Positions 40,043-49,335 of a stretch of DNA of 64,000 nucleotides are shown piece by piece. Within the stretch, counting starts at the first letter, position 1, and every line of letters starts with the position of its first letter. The position numbers and the translations under genes were made by a program. The notes below the pieces were generated by a model that saw only the letters and a program-made list of their open reading frames with translations, made no database searches and was not told the origin of the DNA. The DNA lies in the NCBI GenBank assembly GCA_964525995.1, contig CAZGIM010000011.1:1-64000 (forward strand), written 5' to 3'. This stretch comes from CAIVAT01 sp964525995 (GTDB lineage Bacteria; Bacteroidota; Bacteroidia; Bacteroidales; FEN-979).

Positions 40043-41761
40043 TTGAAAAAGATTTTACACATAATCGCGGCAGGACTCCTCTTCTCCGGTCTTTTCCCGA
40101 CAGCGTTATTTGCGCAGGATTTCCTTAAAAGCAGTGAAGTTCACGGAAGTTCCCAGGCCGATGCCATCTATTATTTACCCGACACCAAATTAGGGATCAC
40201 CGATTCATCCTTAGCCGGCCGGCTGATACGCATGAACGGCTATACGGAGGTCAATTATTCGCTGGGCAACTTTACGGCGGGTATGCGTTTCGAAGCCTAC
40301 CTTCCTCCGTTGCTGGGTTACGATGCCCAGAATGAAGGTGTCGGAGTGCCCTATTGGTATGCCCGTTACCAGAACGACTTCATCGATGTCACCGCGGGTA
40401 ATTTTTACGAACAATTCGGTTATGGAATGATGCTCCGGACCTATCAGGAATGGACACTCGGGTTCGATAACTCCCTGAGAGGTCTTCGTGTGAAGGTCAT
40501 GCCGACAAAAGGAATAACCCTGAAAGGGATATATGGCGTACAGCGGTATTACTGGGATCCCTACAAGGACGGAAACCGGGGCATTGTGAAAGGTGTGGAT
40601 GGGGATATCTATCTTAACGATCTTTTTTCGGGAATGGCCGATTCGAAGTTGAAAGTATCGCTGGGAGGTTCCTTTGTCAGTGTGTTTCAGAAGGACGCCA
40701 CCCGCGATATCGTACTCAACGGAAAGATCTATGAGATGAAAATGCCACAGAATGTCGCCAATTACGGGGGCCGGATTAACCTCGATTTTGCCGGATTCAG
40801 CCTCTATTCGGAATATGCCTATAAAATCAACGATCCATCGGCACGCAATAAATACATCTATAAAAACGGGAATGCCCTGTTTGCCAACCTGGGTTATACC
40901 AGGCCGGGATTAGGTATTTCATTGATGACCAAGTGGATCGATAACATGAGCTATAAGTCGGACCGGACCATCACCAATAACATGTTGGATATCAATTACC
41001 TTCCGGCGATAACCAAAGAGCATACCTACGCCCTGGCCAGCATGTACCCATACGCCACCCAACCTAACGGTGAAGCGGGATTATCGGGTACGGTGACCTA
41101 TCACCTGAAAAAGAATTCCAAACTGGGCGGAAAAAGCGGAATGTCGATCGCCGCCAATTTCACTCAGGTCAATTCCATCAAAAAATCACCGATCAACGAC
41201 AGCACCGCGGTCGGACAATCAGGGACGATGGGCTATACCACCACATTTTTCAGTGTTGGCGACGAGGTCTACTACCAGGAAGCCAGCCTGGAGGTGACCA
41301 AGAAATTCAGTAAAAAGTGGAAAGGGATTTTTACCTATCTCTATCAAACCTACAATAAGTTTATTGCTGAAGGACATTCCGACAACCAGGATAACAACCT
41401 TATCTATTCACAGATCGGCATTGCCGATGTCACCTGGAATATCGATCCGAAACACAGCCTTCGGTGTGAATTACAGGGGTTATGGACAAAACAGGATAAA
41501 GGCGACTGGGCGGCGGCATTGCTCGAGTTCACAGTGGCGCCACACTGGTTTATCACACTGCAGGATCAGTGGAATTACGGGAATACGGACAAAGAGATGC
41601 AGCTACATTATTACAATGTGAGCGGCGGATATAACTGGAACAGCACACGTATTTCGTTATCCTACGGACGCCAGCGCGAAGGGGTTATCTGCGTCGGAGG
41701 CGTGTGTCGCTATGTTCCGGCTTCCAGCGGTTTCACACTGACTCTTTCGACCAGCTTCTGA
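40043..41761 (+). CDS. DUF6029 family outer-membrane protein
   Basis: 572 residues from a TTG start at 40043; no nearby ATG fits. Signal peptide MKKILHIIAAGLLFSGLFPT to LFAQD, then a DUF6029-type protein (LIRMNGYTEVNYSLGNFTAG, YWYARYQNDFIDVTAGNFYE) with alternating strands to the end (SSGFTLTLSTSF), the aromatic C-terminus of an outer-membrane beta-barrel. Function unknown. In many Bacteroidota it lies with TlpA and Omp28 genes, as here. Confidence 0.82.
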   Translation: MKKILHIIAAGLLFSGLFPTALFAQDFLKSSEVHGSSQADAIYYLPDTKLGITDSSLAGRLIRMNGYTEVNYSLGNFTAGMRFEAYLPPLLGYDAQNEGVGVPYWYARYQNDFIDVTAGNFYEQFGYGMMLRTYQEWTLGFDNSLRGLRVKVMPTKGITLKGIYGVQRYYWDPYKDGNRGIVKGVDGDIYLNDLFSGMADSKLKVSLGGSFVSVFQKDATRDIVLNGKIYEMKMPQNVANYGGRINLDFAGFSLYSEYAYKINDPSARNKYIYKNGNALFANLGYTRPGLGISLMTKWIDNMSYKSDRTITNNMLDINYLPAITKEHTYALASMYPYATQPNGEAGLSGTVTYHLKKNSKLGGKSGMSIAANFTQVNSIKKSPINDSTAVGQSGTMGYTTTFFSVGDEVYYQEASLEVTKKFSKKWKGIFTYLYQTYNKFIAEGHSDNQDNNLIYSQIGIADVTWNIDPKHSLRCELQGLWTKQDKGDWAAALLEFTVAPHWFITLQDQWNYGNTDKEMQLHYYNVSGGYNWNSTRISLSYGRQREGVICVGGVCRYVPASSGFTLTLSTSF

Positions 41762-41822
41762 CCACCCTGCTGAAACCGATGACCACAGAAATGATTATAA
41801 CCATAAAATAAAATAAGTTCCA

Positions 41823-42668
41823 ATGAAAATCTATCGATATGCGATCCTCCTCCTTTTGCTGGCAGTGATGGTACTACCATCCTGCACCAAAGTGGAGGAA
41901 CCATTCCTAACCTATAAAAATGTACTGATCGACACGACTGCCCACCGTTCAATCCTGCTCGAAGATTACACGGGTATGCGGTGCCCGAATTGCCCCCCGG
42001 CAACCCTTATCGCCGAAGGACTTCAGGATATGTATCAGGGTCAGGTGTTTGTAATCCAGGTACATGCCGGATTTTATGCCGATACCGCCAAAACGCCCGG
42101 CAGTATCTGGAAAACCGATTACCGGACGCAGGCAGGAACCCGCTGGTACAACGATTTCAAATGTCCGCAAAACCCTATGGGATTGATCAACCGGGCCACT
42201 TTCGATTCAAAGTTCTGGATCGGTACCGACCAGTGGGCCGATGCGGTGGCCTATCAGGCAGGACTTGCCAAACCCGCTATCTTATCCATCAGCAACCAGG
42301 TCGTGAATACCGGACAGGATGCGCAGCTTACTACCCGGGTTCAGGGTAAATTCCTTCGCAAAATGGCAGGAACTTATAACATTTGCGTCCTTATTTTGGA
42401 AGACAGCCTGATCTCACCACAACAGGATGGGGCAAAAATCGATACCAACCATCTGTTTATGAACATGCTGAGAGGATCGATGAATGGCGATTATGGCGAA
42501 CTGGTCATCTCGCATCCCGATTCTCTGACACGATTTACCAGTCCCTCCTATACCATGACCCTTAACCGCAAATGGAAGATAAAAAACCTCAGTGTCCTGG
42601 CATTCCTCATGAATCCCACGACCTATGAGATCATCCAGGTTACCAAGAAACATCTGGTTAAGAACTGA
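41823..42668 (+). CDS. Omp28-related lipoprotein
   Basis: 281 residues. Lipobox AVMVLPSC (Cys21). Omp28-type thioredoxin-like domain with LLEDYTGMRCPNCPPATLIA (Cys54, Cys57), QVHAGFYADTA, NPMGLINR. Omp28 of Porphyromonas is a surface fimbria-associated or putative adhesin protein. The CPNC motif suggests a redox-active fold. Last gene of the TlpA-DUF6029-Omp28 unit, followed by a strong hairpin terminator. Confidence 0.85.
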   Translation: MKIYRYAILLLLLAVMVLPSCTKVEEPFLTYKNVLIDTTAHRSILLEDYTGMRCPNCPPATLIAEGLQDMYQGQVFVIQVHAGFYADTAKTPGSIWKTDYRTQAGTRWYNDFKCPQNPMGLINRATFDSKFWIGTDQWADAVAYQAGLAKPAILSISNQVVNTGQDAQLTTRVQGKFLRKMAGTYNICVLILEDSLISPQQDGAKIDTNHLFMNMLRGSMNGDYGELVISHPDSLTRFTSPSYTMTLNRKWKIKNLSVLAFLMNPTTYEIIQVTKKHLVKN

Positions 42669-42725
42669 ATCTGAAATTTTAATAGATTAGTACTTCGATT
42701 GTTTGAGTTTGCCTGTGAAAAAAGA

Positions 42726-42757
42726 AGAGGGCGGCCTTTTGAGCCGCCCTCTTTGTT
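42726..42757 (+). terminator. Rho-independent terminator
   Basis: Perfect 10-base stem AGAGGGCGGC (42726-42735) / GCCGCCCTCT (42743-42752) with a seven-base loop, followed by TTGTT. It closes the tlpA-like operon. The A-rich 5' side lets it also work for the minus-strand C25 peptidase gene ending at 42782. Confidence 0.75.
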
Positions 42758-42781
42758 CTGACTTTCACAAGAACCTCAAAG

Positions 42782-45328
42782 TCATTTTAGCATGACTTTT
42801 TGTGTCATGGTTTCACCGTTTTCACCGGTCACCTTAAGGAAATAGAGTCCGCGGGGCAGTCCCTGAAGATCTGCTTTGATATCGGTTGTAACGGTAACCG
42901 GAATATCCCGCTTCACAAATACCGGATTACCGACAAGATCATAAATGGTAACCTGAAAGAGGCCGGCCTTCGGGGAGGTTAACATAACCGAGAACTTACC
43001 ATTACTGGGATTAGGCGTCACTTTACACGAGGCGTTCATTGCTGAATGACCGACCGATTCAGGGAAATCGACGGTAATATATCCTTCTTTGAGCAACGTA
43101 TCAGTGGTAAAACCGTTGGTAACGATCAGTTGAACATCGAAAATCCCCCTGTTTTCATAAGTCACAACAGGCTCCTTACGGGTAGAGGTTTCAGGGCTTC
43201 CGCCCGGGAACGACCAGAGATAATGGAGGTTGAATCCGTAAGAGGTATCGGCGAAGCTGACGGTGTTGCCGGGGATTACTTCAGTGGGGAACGCAGAGAA
43301 TCCGACGGTAATAGTTACATCGGGGTAAATCGGAATATCATCGATATAAGGCAGCCGGTTATATGCTGTTACCACCAGTGTCATGGTATCGATTGTAGTA
43401 AGGTTCAGCGGGGAATAGGTGAGTATCAACGAATCGCTCTGAAAAATTCCGGTGGCAAGGATTGAATCGCCCAGCGACAGGGTTGCCCTGGCTCCCGGAA
43501 CATCACAAACAACCAAATAAGTCGAGTCAATTGCCATCACCGACGGCTCATTCGTAACAGTCATGGGAGTAGGGATGGCAGTCCGGACCATAATGGTCGG
43601 ATCCCCGAAAACCGTCCAGGTGTCCGCCATGTTTTTACCGTCACTTCCATAGCTATCTATCATCTTCATACAGCCATTGATGGAAATTCCGGCAAAGGTC
43701 CGTTTAATGTTGTCGGGGTAAGATTCGGCCAGGATATCGGTCATTTCATCCTGTCCTTCCATCGGTGAATCCCAGCTCTGGTTGATGGTAGAACCTAAAA
43801 ATGCGACGGCTCCCGTGGGTTGACCATTCTGTGAAGCCCTCAGCCAGGCCTCCGCGAAGCAGGGTGAACCGTTCATGAATTCACCGTTCACACAGGCTAC
43901 CGACCAGATAAAGGGCAGCTTTCCGGCATTCTGTAACTGATTTACATTAGTATTGCTGAAATTTGAGCTGCTCCAGGCGGTTTTGCTTCCGTGACCCGTG
44001 TAAATGATCAAACCGGTACCATTGTTCACCTCAGTGGCAACAAGGGCAGGGGTGGGGTTTCCCGGGGCATCATTGCCTCCCTGCGAACCATCGAAAAGCT
44101 CGGGATTCCAGGTATAGGTATAAGCTAAAAGCTGCGTCTGCTGGTTTCTGATGTGCTCATAATCCATCTCGTTGTCATCACCCGGTCCCTGACTCGATGC
44201 GATTCCGGTCACCGTGGTCAACCAGTCATCTTCGAGATACTGCGGGTTTTTTTCATAGTCTAAGGTTCGCTGAACCTGGGTTTCAACCTGGGCTACATTT
44301 TCCGCCGAGAACCTGCCGACAAAAACATCGGAATAATGGTCGTTCCCTACGATATAGCCATAAGCATTATCCGAAGGACCTCCCAGTCCACCACCGGTAT
44401 TGGTCGGTATCTGAGGCGCGTCGCCAACAAGGAGCACATGGGTCAGTCCGTGTTCATTGTAATAATTGGCAATAAAAGTCTTGATATCGCTTGCCAGGGT
44501 TCCAATCGAATCCACATTGATCAGTTCGGTATGATACCCTTCGGCAATTTTCCATTCAACATAGGGACGAATGGCATCCATGAAACTCCCGTAACAGATC
44601 ACCAGCAGGTTTCCGTATTCTTCGAGCGGGGTATAATCTGTTACATCGAAGTTCAGGAAATGACGTTCCAGCACGGAGGTGAAATCCTGGGAGATTTGCT
44701 TTTTCCCCGTTCCGGTAATCAGCGGATTAACCCCGTTGTCGCCGGCTTTGGAAATCTCAACCGTCAGGTCGTAGTAAACCCGCAGAACCCGGGTAACCGG
44801 ATTGTACTGGAAAGGATAAACCATAACAGTCTGTCCGCGGACGTCCCTAATGATGTATGGATCGCGCATTCCTGTCAGCGATCCGGGATAAAACTGATCA
44901 ATTTGGTACTCCGGTCCGAATTCGAAGGGTATGGTCGAAGGATCGATATCACGCGTCAGTACTCCTTTAGATGGCGCTATCAGAATACCGGAGAAGTCGC
45001 GGTAGTTTGAGGCGATCACCCTGACCTGCATCGCGGCCTGATCGGGAATGATCAGCGAAGCCGTCAGTTTGGGTAGTTCCGGCGCATTTTTTTCGAGTAG
45101 TGAGGTTGATTTACCCAGGGTGATGATCTGGGCCTCACCTTTAGAGGTCTGAACCGGGTTGAGATAAAAACCCTTCAGGGAAAAATTCACCGTCGAACGG
45201 GTTCCGTCGGTCGATAGCAACGTGACTTTTGCAGGTGCCGGGCTGGGAGATCCGATACCTGTCCAGTTTCCGCTGAACATGGGGATGCTGACCGCAAGGG
45301 CACATAATAAAGTAATGATTCGTTTCAT
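42782..45328 (-). CDS. C25 family (gingipain-like) cysteine peptidase, T9SS-exported
   Basis: 848 residues: signal peptide (MKRIITLLCALAVSIPMFSG), N-terminal prodomain with KLTASLIIPDQ and YPFQYNPVTRVLRVYYDLTV, then the C25 caspase-like domain: LLVGDAPQIPTN, YEKNPQYLEDDW, catalytic His in IYTGHGSKTAW (about residue 443) and catalytic Cys in IWSVACVNGEFMNGSPCFAE (about 477). A PKD-like domain (TVSFADTSYGFNLHYLWSFP) and a T9SS type A sorting domain (VTPNPSNGKFSVML, LPRGLYFLKV) follow. A secreted endopeptidase. The next gene upstream is another C25 peptidase, nine bases away, probably in one operon. Confidence 0.92.
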   Translation of the reverse strand: MKRIITLLCALAVSIPMFSGNWTGIGSPSPAPAKVTLLSTDGTRSTVNFSLKGFYLNPVQTSKGEAQIITLGKSTSLLEKNAPELPKLTASLIIPDQAAMQVRVIASNYRDFSGILIAPSKGVLTRDIDPSTIPFEFGPEYQIDQFYPGSLTGMRDPYIIRDVRGQTVMVYPFQYNPVTRVLRVYYDLTVEISKAGDNGVNPLITGTGKKQISQDFTSVLERHFLNFDVTDYTPLEEYGNLLVICYGSFMDAIRPYVEWKIAEGYHTELINVDSIGTLASDIKTFIANYYNEHGLTHVLLVGDAPQIPTNTGGGLGGPSDNAYGYIVGNDHYSDVFVGRFSAENVAQVETQVQRTLDYEKNPQYLEDDWLTTVTGIASSQGPGDDNEMDYEHIRNQQTQLLAYTYTWNPELFDGSQGGNDAPGNPTPALVATEVNNGTGLIIYTGHGSKTAWSSSNFSNTNVNQLQNAGKLPFIWSVACVNGEFMNGSPCFAEAWLRASQNGQPTGAVAFLGSTINQSWDSPMEGQDEMTDILAESYPDNIKRTFAGISINGCMKMIDSYGSDGKNMADTWTVFGDPTIMVRTAIPTPMTVTNEPSVMAIDSTYLVVCDVPGARATLSLGDSILATGIFQSDSLILTYSPLNLTTIDTMTLVVTAYNRLPYIDDIPIYPDVTITVGFSAFPTEVIPGNTVSFADTSYGFNLHYLWSFPGGSPETSTRKEPVVTYENRGIFDVQLIVTNGFTTDTLLKEGYITVDFPESVGHSAMNASCKVTPNPSNGKFSVMLTSPKAGLFQVTIYDLVGNPVFVKRDIPVTVTTDIKADLQGLPRGLYFLKVTGENGETMTQKVMLK

Positions 45329-45337
45329 GGGCGGTTT

Positions 45338-48300
45338 TTATTTGTTGATGACAAATTTCGAAACTGATGGGTTGCCTGAAGCTTTCAGGATGCAGAAATA
45401 AATTCCTTCAGGAAGCTGTGCAACAGAAATCCCTTCGCGGTGTTCACCTTCACTTCTGGATACACCGGAAAGCGGCGTTGCAACCTCTTTTCCCAGGGCA
45501 TTTACGATTGAAAGAGTAACCTGGTCAGCAGCCGGCAGTTGGTAGGCAACCAGGATAAATTCCTGTGCAGGATTCGGATAGAGGTGAAGCCGGTTCAGGT
45601 TGGATTCAGGGGTAATGCCTGTGATGAGCCAGGTGATAAAATTGGAGGGATCCGATTCGCAATGCGTAGCCTGATCAACAATCCGGGCAGTATAGTCGCC
45701 CGAAGCGACAGGCTGATAGGTCTGTCCCATTGCATTGGGTATGAGTATTCCATTGAAATACCATTGGTTGCCCGTAGCAATGTTCGATGCAAGCAAGGTT
45801 CCTGTCTGTGATATTACCGGAGCCTCAGGTTTGGCTGCAATGGTCAGGCTGACGGGACCGGAGGCGAGTGTAGAGGTCCCGTCGCTCACAGTCACGGTGT
45901 AGGTGATATTCGACTGCGGGGTGGCAATCGGTGTAGGGCTGGTGGGATCATCCAGGTACGTGTCAGGACTCCATTGATAGGTGTAAGTTCCTGACCCTCC
46001 GTTGGCGAGGGCCACAAGCTGACTCGATCCTCCCTCGCATACATTGGCAGGGAACGAGTTGGCGAGCAGTCCGAGCAACCCTCCGACACAGGTCAAATGG
46101 GCGCTCCACCCGGGTTTGTTAATGCTGTAATTGGAATGAAACATGAAGGTAAGCGAACCATAACTGTTGGTTGCCATAATCGTGTTGGGAGAAGTTGTGC
46201 CGTAATAAGTTCCGATCAGGGGATCCACCATCGATGCCCCGTCATAAACCGAAAGGTAGTCATTCATTCCGCCGGCGCCGCTCTCCACCTCAAACATGGT
46301 GAATTCGGCTTTCAGCTTGGCTCCCGGATTTCCCGCATGAACAGTCATGAGGAAGTTTTCATTGTCGTTATAATTCTGATCGGGACCTCCGGCGTCGTAA
46401 AACATGTTGTTGCAGGTCGAAATGGTAGTGTTACCCATGAGGAGCTGAGGCGGCAGACCAATGGTCAGGATCAGCTCCTTGCCGGCGACGTATTGCCCCT
46501 GCTGACCGGCAGTTAAGTTGAAATTCAATGCAATGCTGGTTCCTGAAGGCGTGATTCCGTTGGTAACTACCGTGAAATAACTATACGTGGATGCGAGAGC
46601 GGGAATATTCCCGATCACGGTATTCTGTCCGTTTACAAGGATATACACCGACGAACCCGGTGATACCGTGAGCATTCCGAAACTGTTACCAACCGTCGAA
46701 TGACCGTTATTCATCACTTTGATCTTCAATACAGCAGTCTCACCCGGATCGAGAACCCCGTTGTTATTGCCGCCCGGCAGGGGATCGACCACAGTGACTT
46801 CTCCCACGGCCAGCGAGGGCGCGTAAAGGATCAGGGTATAAGACCGGGTCCAAGAGTCGGCGCCATCGGTAAAGGTCAGCGTGATCGGAACATGGTATAA
46901 ATCGGTGACATTGTTTCGGATGATGATATTAAATGCGTTGGTTCCGGTAAAGGTCGAATTAGCGGGAACGGCGCCAAAAGTAAAGGCATTGTTGACAATG
47001 ACAATATTGGTATCGGAAGTTGATGCAACGCACTGAAGATTGGTGGTGGCCAGCATGCCGACATTCTGGATGTTCATGTTCAGGGTGATGTGTTCGCCGA
47101 AATCAGCCAGGTGGTTGTTGTTGCCACCGATGGAATCGTTGATGGTAACCTGGCCCAAGGTAATATAGGGTCCGGCAGGCTGAATGATCGGAATAGAGTC
47201 GAAGAGGGGTTTCCGGTTCTGCTTGGTGATAACCACATATCCCATCCCGGGGGCATTCAGCGTGGGGTACTGAAGAGTCACGATACCGGTTGAATCGGCG
47301 CACTGTGCATCTAACAAGGTGCTGTCGTTCAGTGAGAAGGCCACATACGACCAGGGTTCGGTGTTGATGGTGACCTGGTTGGTTCCCACGATCACGACCG
47401 GAGGCAATACCGCATTGATCGCGGGGGGAACAGAATAGTAAATACTCAGGGAGGGGTCACCCATCAGGTTATAGATTTCCCAGTAGTAAAGCTTCATGCT
47501 TGAGTTGGATTCCTGAACAGCCAGGTTACCGCCGACGACCATCTGCGCCATGGTAGTAAACCATTGCTGAACGGATTCGCCATGATCGTGAAAAGTCACA
47601 TCATAAGCACCTAAATGATCGGCAGTATAAACCGGAGTGGTGGATATCGCTTTCAGTCCGCATCCCCACCAGAAATCTTCATTCCAGTATGAATTGTTGC
47701 TGGCTCCGATGTAGCCGACGGCTCCCTTGTTTGCGGCCCGGGTCACCTCTTCGGCAAAACAATTTACTTCGTATTTGGAGGTCAGACAGCAATTCCCTAC
47801 CATCAGGCAGTATTTGTGATTGTTCTGAAGCGCCGGGATCTGCGAAATGTTGAACTGAGGATCGGCCCAGCCCTGCTCAGACCCGTGCGCCGTGTAATTG
47901 GCATAACCTACGCCATTGGAGATATTGGTCCGGATCTGCTGTGAATAATTGGCTCCCGACGGCTCAGGCTGAAAGTAATTATGAGAGGTGAACCCATGAG
48001 CAGTATTGAAATACTCATTGGTTCCATAAGTGATCTGTCCGTTTCCATAGGTGAGCCCGCTACCTCCGGCATCATATCCCGCTATCATCACATCCTCGTT
48101 GAGAAAGGAGTCGTCGGGGAATTCATACTTTTCGTATTCAACGGTTTTTTCAATATAGGGTTGCAATTGGGTCAGCGACGATGCTGAAAAGCGGCCGTAA
48201 TAAACTTCCGGCAGATCGTCACCGGTGTATTCGCAGTATCTCAGATCGGTCGCCTGCCCGTTGTTCATAAAGGCAGGAATCTGTGCCACATCCCCGACAA

Positions 48301-49240
48301 AAAGGATAAAGCTGGGAGGATTCAGTCCGGCCGGTGGATTCAGATAGAGATTCTGGAGATAGGCTTTGATAGAGGTGGTGGTCGAACCTACGGCCGGATC
48401 ATCGGTATAGGCTTCCATGACCCTGAATCCTTTGCGGGTCTTCCATTTAATGAGGGGCTGTAACGCTGCTTCAAACATGCGGGGTGAAACGATCACGTAG
48501 GTAACCGGCGAGGAGGTAACCAGTGAATCGGCCTGACCGTGGGAATTGGGGATCTGACGGTTGAGATTGTCGTAAAAGACAGAAGCATAACGGGCTTTCA
48601 GTCTTTTCGTTGCAGTGATATCCTGATCCGGGTACGTGATTTTAAACTCGATTGTGGTGTAAATCCTGAGCCGGTTGGTTACCGGATTATATTGCACGGG
48701 CGAAATTTGCAGGTGGAAAAGGTTCAGCGCGCGAAGGGTTCCGGCCCGGCTGATCTGAACGAGCGGGGCGCCGATAAACTGGTTCATTTGATAAGTTGCC
48801 TCATTGATCACGAAGGGAATTTGCGAAGGATCGGTAATGCCCTTCGACACCGATTCCTGGGTAGGGATCAACCGGGTATTGATACCGTATGCAGAGAGAT
48901 CAATTTCCTGAAAATCCTGCCGGATCAGGGTCACCTGGGGCATCGCATTTACAGGAATTTCAATGAGTTTTCCGAAGGTCGGGAGATCGGGATCCCCGAT
49001 GGAGCTGCTGTGACAATAACCGGGAATGTAAAGTTCGGTAAATGTTCCCAGCCGGGTCATAACTGCCCTGAATTCGATGTTACCAAGGGTCGAAGTTACG
49101 GTGAGATGGTCGTAGGGAACCGATTGGAAATGCTGATCGTTTTTACCGGAAGCGATTTGAATATCACCGGCCAAAACTGCCTGCATCAGGCTCACAGTCA
49201 GTGTAAAAGCCAATATCAGGCGGGAGTAAATAGGTGTCAT
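45338..49240 (-). CDS. large C25 family cysteine peptidase, T9SS-exported
   Basis: 1300 residues from the ATG at 49240 (MTPIYSRLILAFTLTVSLMQ signal peptide). An upstream ATG at 49285 overlaps the promoter. Prodomain (DLPTFGKLIEIPVNAMPQV), C25 domain with FVGDVAQIPAFM, catalytic His in ANYTAHGSEQGWADP (about 450) and Cys in LMVGNCCLTSKYEVNCFAEE (about 483), then Ig-like/beta domains, a CUB-like segment (GGPDQNYNDNENFLMTVHAG, YDGASM), a PKD-like QWSPDTYLDDP module and a T9SS type A sorting domain (LYPNPAQEFILVAY). The domain set resembles gingipain/metacaspase-type surface peptidases. With the downstream C25 gene it suggests strong extracellular proteolysis. Confidence 0.92.
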   Translation of the reverse strand: MTPIYSRLILAFTLTVSLMQAVLAGDIQIASGKNDQHFQSVPYDHLTVTSTLGNIEFRAVMTRLGTFTELYIPGYCHSSSIGDPDLPTFGKLIEIPVNAMPQVTLIRQDFQEIDLSAYGINTRLIPTQESVSKGITDPSQIPFVINEATYQMNQFIGAPLVQISRAGTLRALNLFHLQISPVQYNPVTNRLRIYTTIEFKITYPDQDITATKRLKARYASVFYDNLNRQIPNSHGQADSLVTSSPVTYVIVSPRMFEAALQPLIKWKTRKGFRVMEAYTDDPAVGSTTTSIKAYLQNLYLNPPAGLNPPSFILFVGDVAQIPAFMNNGQATDLRYCEYTGDDLPEVYYGRFSASSLTQLQPYIEKTVEYEKYEFPDDSFLNEDVMIAGYDAGGSGLTYGNGQITYGTNEYFNTAHGFTSHNYFQPEPSGANYSQQIRTNISNGVGYANYTAHGSEQGWADPQFNISQIPALQNNHKYCLMVGNCCLTSKYEVNCFAEEVTRAANKGAVGYIGASNNSYWNEDFWWGCGLKAISTTPVYTADHLGAYDVTFHDHGESVQQWFTTMAQMVVGGNLAVQESNSSMKLYYWEIYNLMGDPSLSIYYSVPPAINAVLPPVVIVGTNQVTINTEPWSYVAFSLNDSTLLDAQCADSTGIVTLQYPTLNAPGMGYVVITKQNRKPLFDSIPIIQPAGPYITLGQVTINDSIGGNNNHLADFGEHITLNMNIQNVGMLATTNLQCVASTSDTNIVIVNNAFTFGAVPANSTFTGTNAFNIIIRNNVTDLYHVPITLTFTDGADSWTRSYTLILYAPSLAVGEVTVVDPLPGGNNNGVLDPGETAVLKIKVMNNGHSTVGNSFGMLTVSPGSSVYILVNGQNTVIGNIPALASTYSYFTVVTNGITPSGTSIALNFNLTAGQQGQYVAGKELILTIGLPPQLLMGNTTISTCNNMFYDAGGPDQNYNDNENFLMTVHAGNPGAKLKAEFTMFEVESGAGGMNDYLSVYDGASMVDPLIGTYYGTTSPNTIMATNSYGSLTFMFHSNYSINKPGWSAHLTCVGGLLGLLANSFPANVCEGGSSQLVALANGGSGTYTYQWSPDTYLDDPTSPTPIATPQSNITYTVTVSDGTSTLASGPVSLTIAAKPEAPVISQTGTLLASNIATGNQWYFNGILIPNAMGQTYQPVASGDYTARIVDQATHCESDPSNFITWLITGITPESNLNRLHLYPNPAQEFILVAYQLPAADQVTLSIVNALGKEVATPLSGVSRSEGEHREGISVAQLPEGIYFCILKASGNPSVSKFVINK

Positions 49241-49282
49241 GTGGTTAGATTTTCTGGATAAGATCGGAAAGATAGGGTGGGT

Positions 49283-49290
49283 CAAAGATA
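49283..49290 (-). promoter_or_regulatory. TATCTTTG -7 element of the C25 operon
   Basis: Exact TAnnTTTG on the minus strand, 42 bases before the ATG at 49240. Confidence 0.45.
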
Positions 49291-49335
49291 GGCATTAATT
49301 CGATACGTTAAGCAGTTCCTTATGATTTCATGATA

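Noticed and set aside
44336..45010. 224-codon plus-strand frame antisense to the first C25 gene
   Set aside because: It mirrors the peptidase reading frame, has no domain and no promoter. It is a shadow of the real gene.
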